Assembly: GCA_964518595.1 (NCBI GenBank)
Contig: CAZFHA010000015.1
Location: 34,493-98,492 of the forward strand
From: CAZFHA01 sp964518595
Lineage (GTDB): Bacteria > Bacillota > Clostridia > Saccharofermentanales > Saccharofermentanaceae
Reading direction: 5' to 3'
DNA: 64,000 nt
The position numbers and the translations under genes are program-made. The notes below the pieces were generated by a model, which did not search any database, was not told the origin of the DNA, and saw only the letters and a list, made by a program, of their open reading frames with translations. Below, piece after piece: positions 63,575-64,000 of the stretch; position 1 is the first letter of the stretch, and each line of letters opens with the position of its first letter.

Positions 63575-63603
63575 TTGACAGGCTTGTCTGTACGTAGTAC
63601 CAT
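63575..63603 (+). promoter_or_regulatory. Candidate promoter of rpmE
   Basis: TTGACA at 63575-63580 and TACCAT at 63598-63603 are separated by 17 bases, about 85 bases before rpmE. A bulged hairpin at 63549-63573 (ACCAAAA/TTTTGGT) immediately precedes it and may be a weak rho terminator. Confidence 0.5.
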
Positions 63604-63687
63604 ATTTAATGCACATATTTAGTCCGGTTTGGCATACGTATTGCACATCGTTGATACGCGCCGACCTTTTGATGAGAGGTGAAACAC

Positions 63688-63888
63688 ATGAGAGAGGGAA
63701 TCCACCCTAAAACTGAGAAGGTTACTGTTAAGTGCGCTTGCGGTGAGACTTTCGAGACTACTTCCACCAAGAGCAGCCTACACGTTGACATTTGTTCTAA
63801 GTGTCACCCCTTTTATACCGGTAAGCAGAAATTTATTGATGCTGGCGGTCGGGTTGATAAGTTCCGTAAGAGAATGGAGAACAAATAA
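63688..63888 (+). CDS. rpmE: 50S ribosomal protein L31, zinc-binding type
   Basis: A 66-residue L31 of the zinc-containing (C+) type, with Cys residues in VKCACGETF and DICSKCHPFYTGKQK and the C-terminal RVDKFRKR. It is part of the large subunit and the inter-subunit bridge; the C+ form also acts as a zinc store. The ATG at 63688 is chosen because GAGAGGTGA precedes it; the frame opens nine bases earlier at 63679. It follows rho, a conserved order in Firmicutes. Confidence 0.97.
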   Translation: MREGIHPKTEKVTVKCACGETFETTSTKSSLHVDICSKCHPFYTGKQKFIDAGGRVDKFRKRMENK

Positions 63889-63916
63889 TTTTGGCTTGTC
63901 ATATAGTTGGAGTGAA

Positions 63917-63944
63917 AGAGGAGTGCCGCTAGGTCTCCTTTTTT
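63917..63944 (+). terminator. Intrinsic terminator of rpmE
   Basis: AGAGGAG pairs with CTCCTTT (7 bp, one G-U, 11-base loop), overlapping a T-run, about 28 bases after the rpmE stop. The rest of the window to 64000 shows no gene. Confidence 0.7.
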
Positions 63945-64000
63945 GTTGTAGGCTTAAGCCAGTCGAGGCGATAGTCGAGACAAAAAACCACCTGCTATGC

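Overview
The window looks like a chromosomal segment from an anaerobic, saccharolytic low-to-mid-GC Bacillota (Clostridia-like) bacterium. Support comes from Shine-Dalgarno sites of the AGGAGG type, Gram-positive lipoprotein signal peptides on all solute-binding proteins, YesM/YesN-type two-component regulation, and the rho-rpmE gene order familiar from Firmicutes. No species assignment is possible by eye. No CRISPR array, insertion sequence, rRNA or intact prophage was seen.

Region 1 (1-52.7 kb) is a long glycan-utilisation island. It holds five complete import sets, each a lipoprotein binding protein with two MalF/MalG-like permeases and none with an ATPase: 9.4-12.6, 21.4-24.6, 28.4-31.5, 37.7-40.9 and 47.3-50.7 kb. 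Around them are glycoside hydrolases without signal peptides: GH78 (3' end only), GH38 alpha-mannosidase, a GH65-like six-hairpin protein, GH4 (alpha-galacturonidase-like), GH43, GH106 alpha-L-rhamnosidase-like, two GH2 beta-mannosidases, GH127 beta-L-arabinofuranosidase and a leaderless beta-helix protein. The likely logic is that plant cell-wall or glycoprotein oligosaccharides (rhamnose, galacturonate, arabinose and mannose linkages) are captured outside, imported, and hydrolysed in the cytoplasm, with a shared MsmX-type ATPase encoded elsewhere. Most modules have a regulator beside them: AraC (4.9 kb), AraC (16.1 kb), FadR-type GntR (20.7 kb), LacI (27.0 kb) and a YesM/YesN pair (41.2-44.4 kb). 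Two URO-D-superfamily proteins of unknown substrate sit inside the island. All five import sets have a strong hairpin between the binding-protein gene and the first permease gene.

The most unusual element is a noncoding transcription unit at about 5.73-6.22 kb. It has a perfect consensus promoter (TTGACA, 17 bp, TATAAT), a roughly 460-nt transcript whose first 9 nt pair perfectly with a segment just before the terminator, and a strong intrinsic terminator. Inside, two halves repeat the same ordered series of motifs, including two tRNA-T-arm-like elements. This is a candidate large structured RNA built by internal duplication.

Region 2 (about 52.7-64 kb) is mainly housekeeping: a monocistronic tRNA-Thr(UGU), ada, a VOC protein, a tartrate/isopropylmalate-type dehydrogenase, leuS, a TraX-like membrane protein, an mreB/mbl homologue, rho with a very long disordered N-terminal insert and an Asn/Gly-rich tail, and rpmE. 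pepV, an uncharacterised transporter, a Cys/Met PLP enzyme and mutM lie interspersed in the island.
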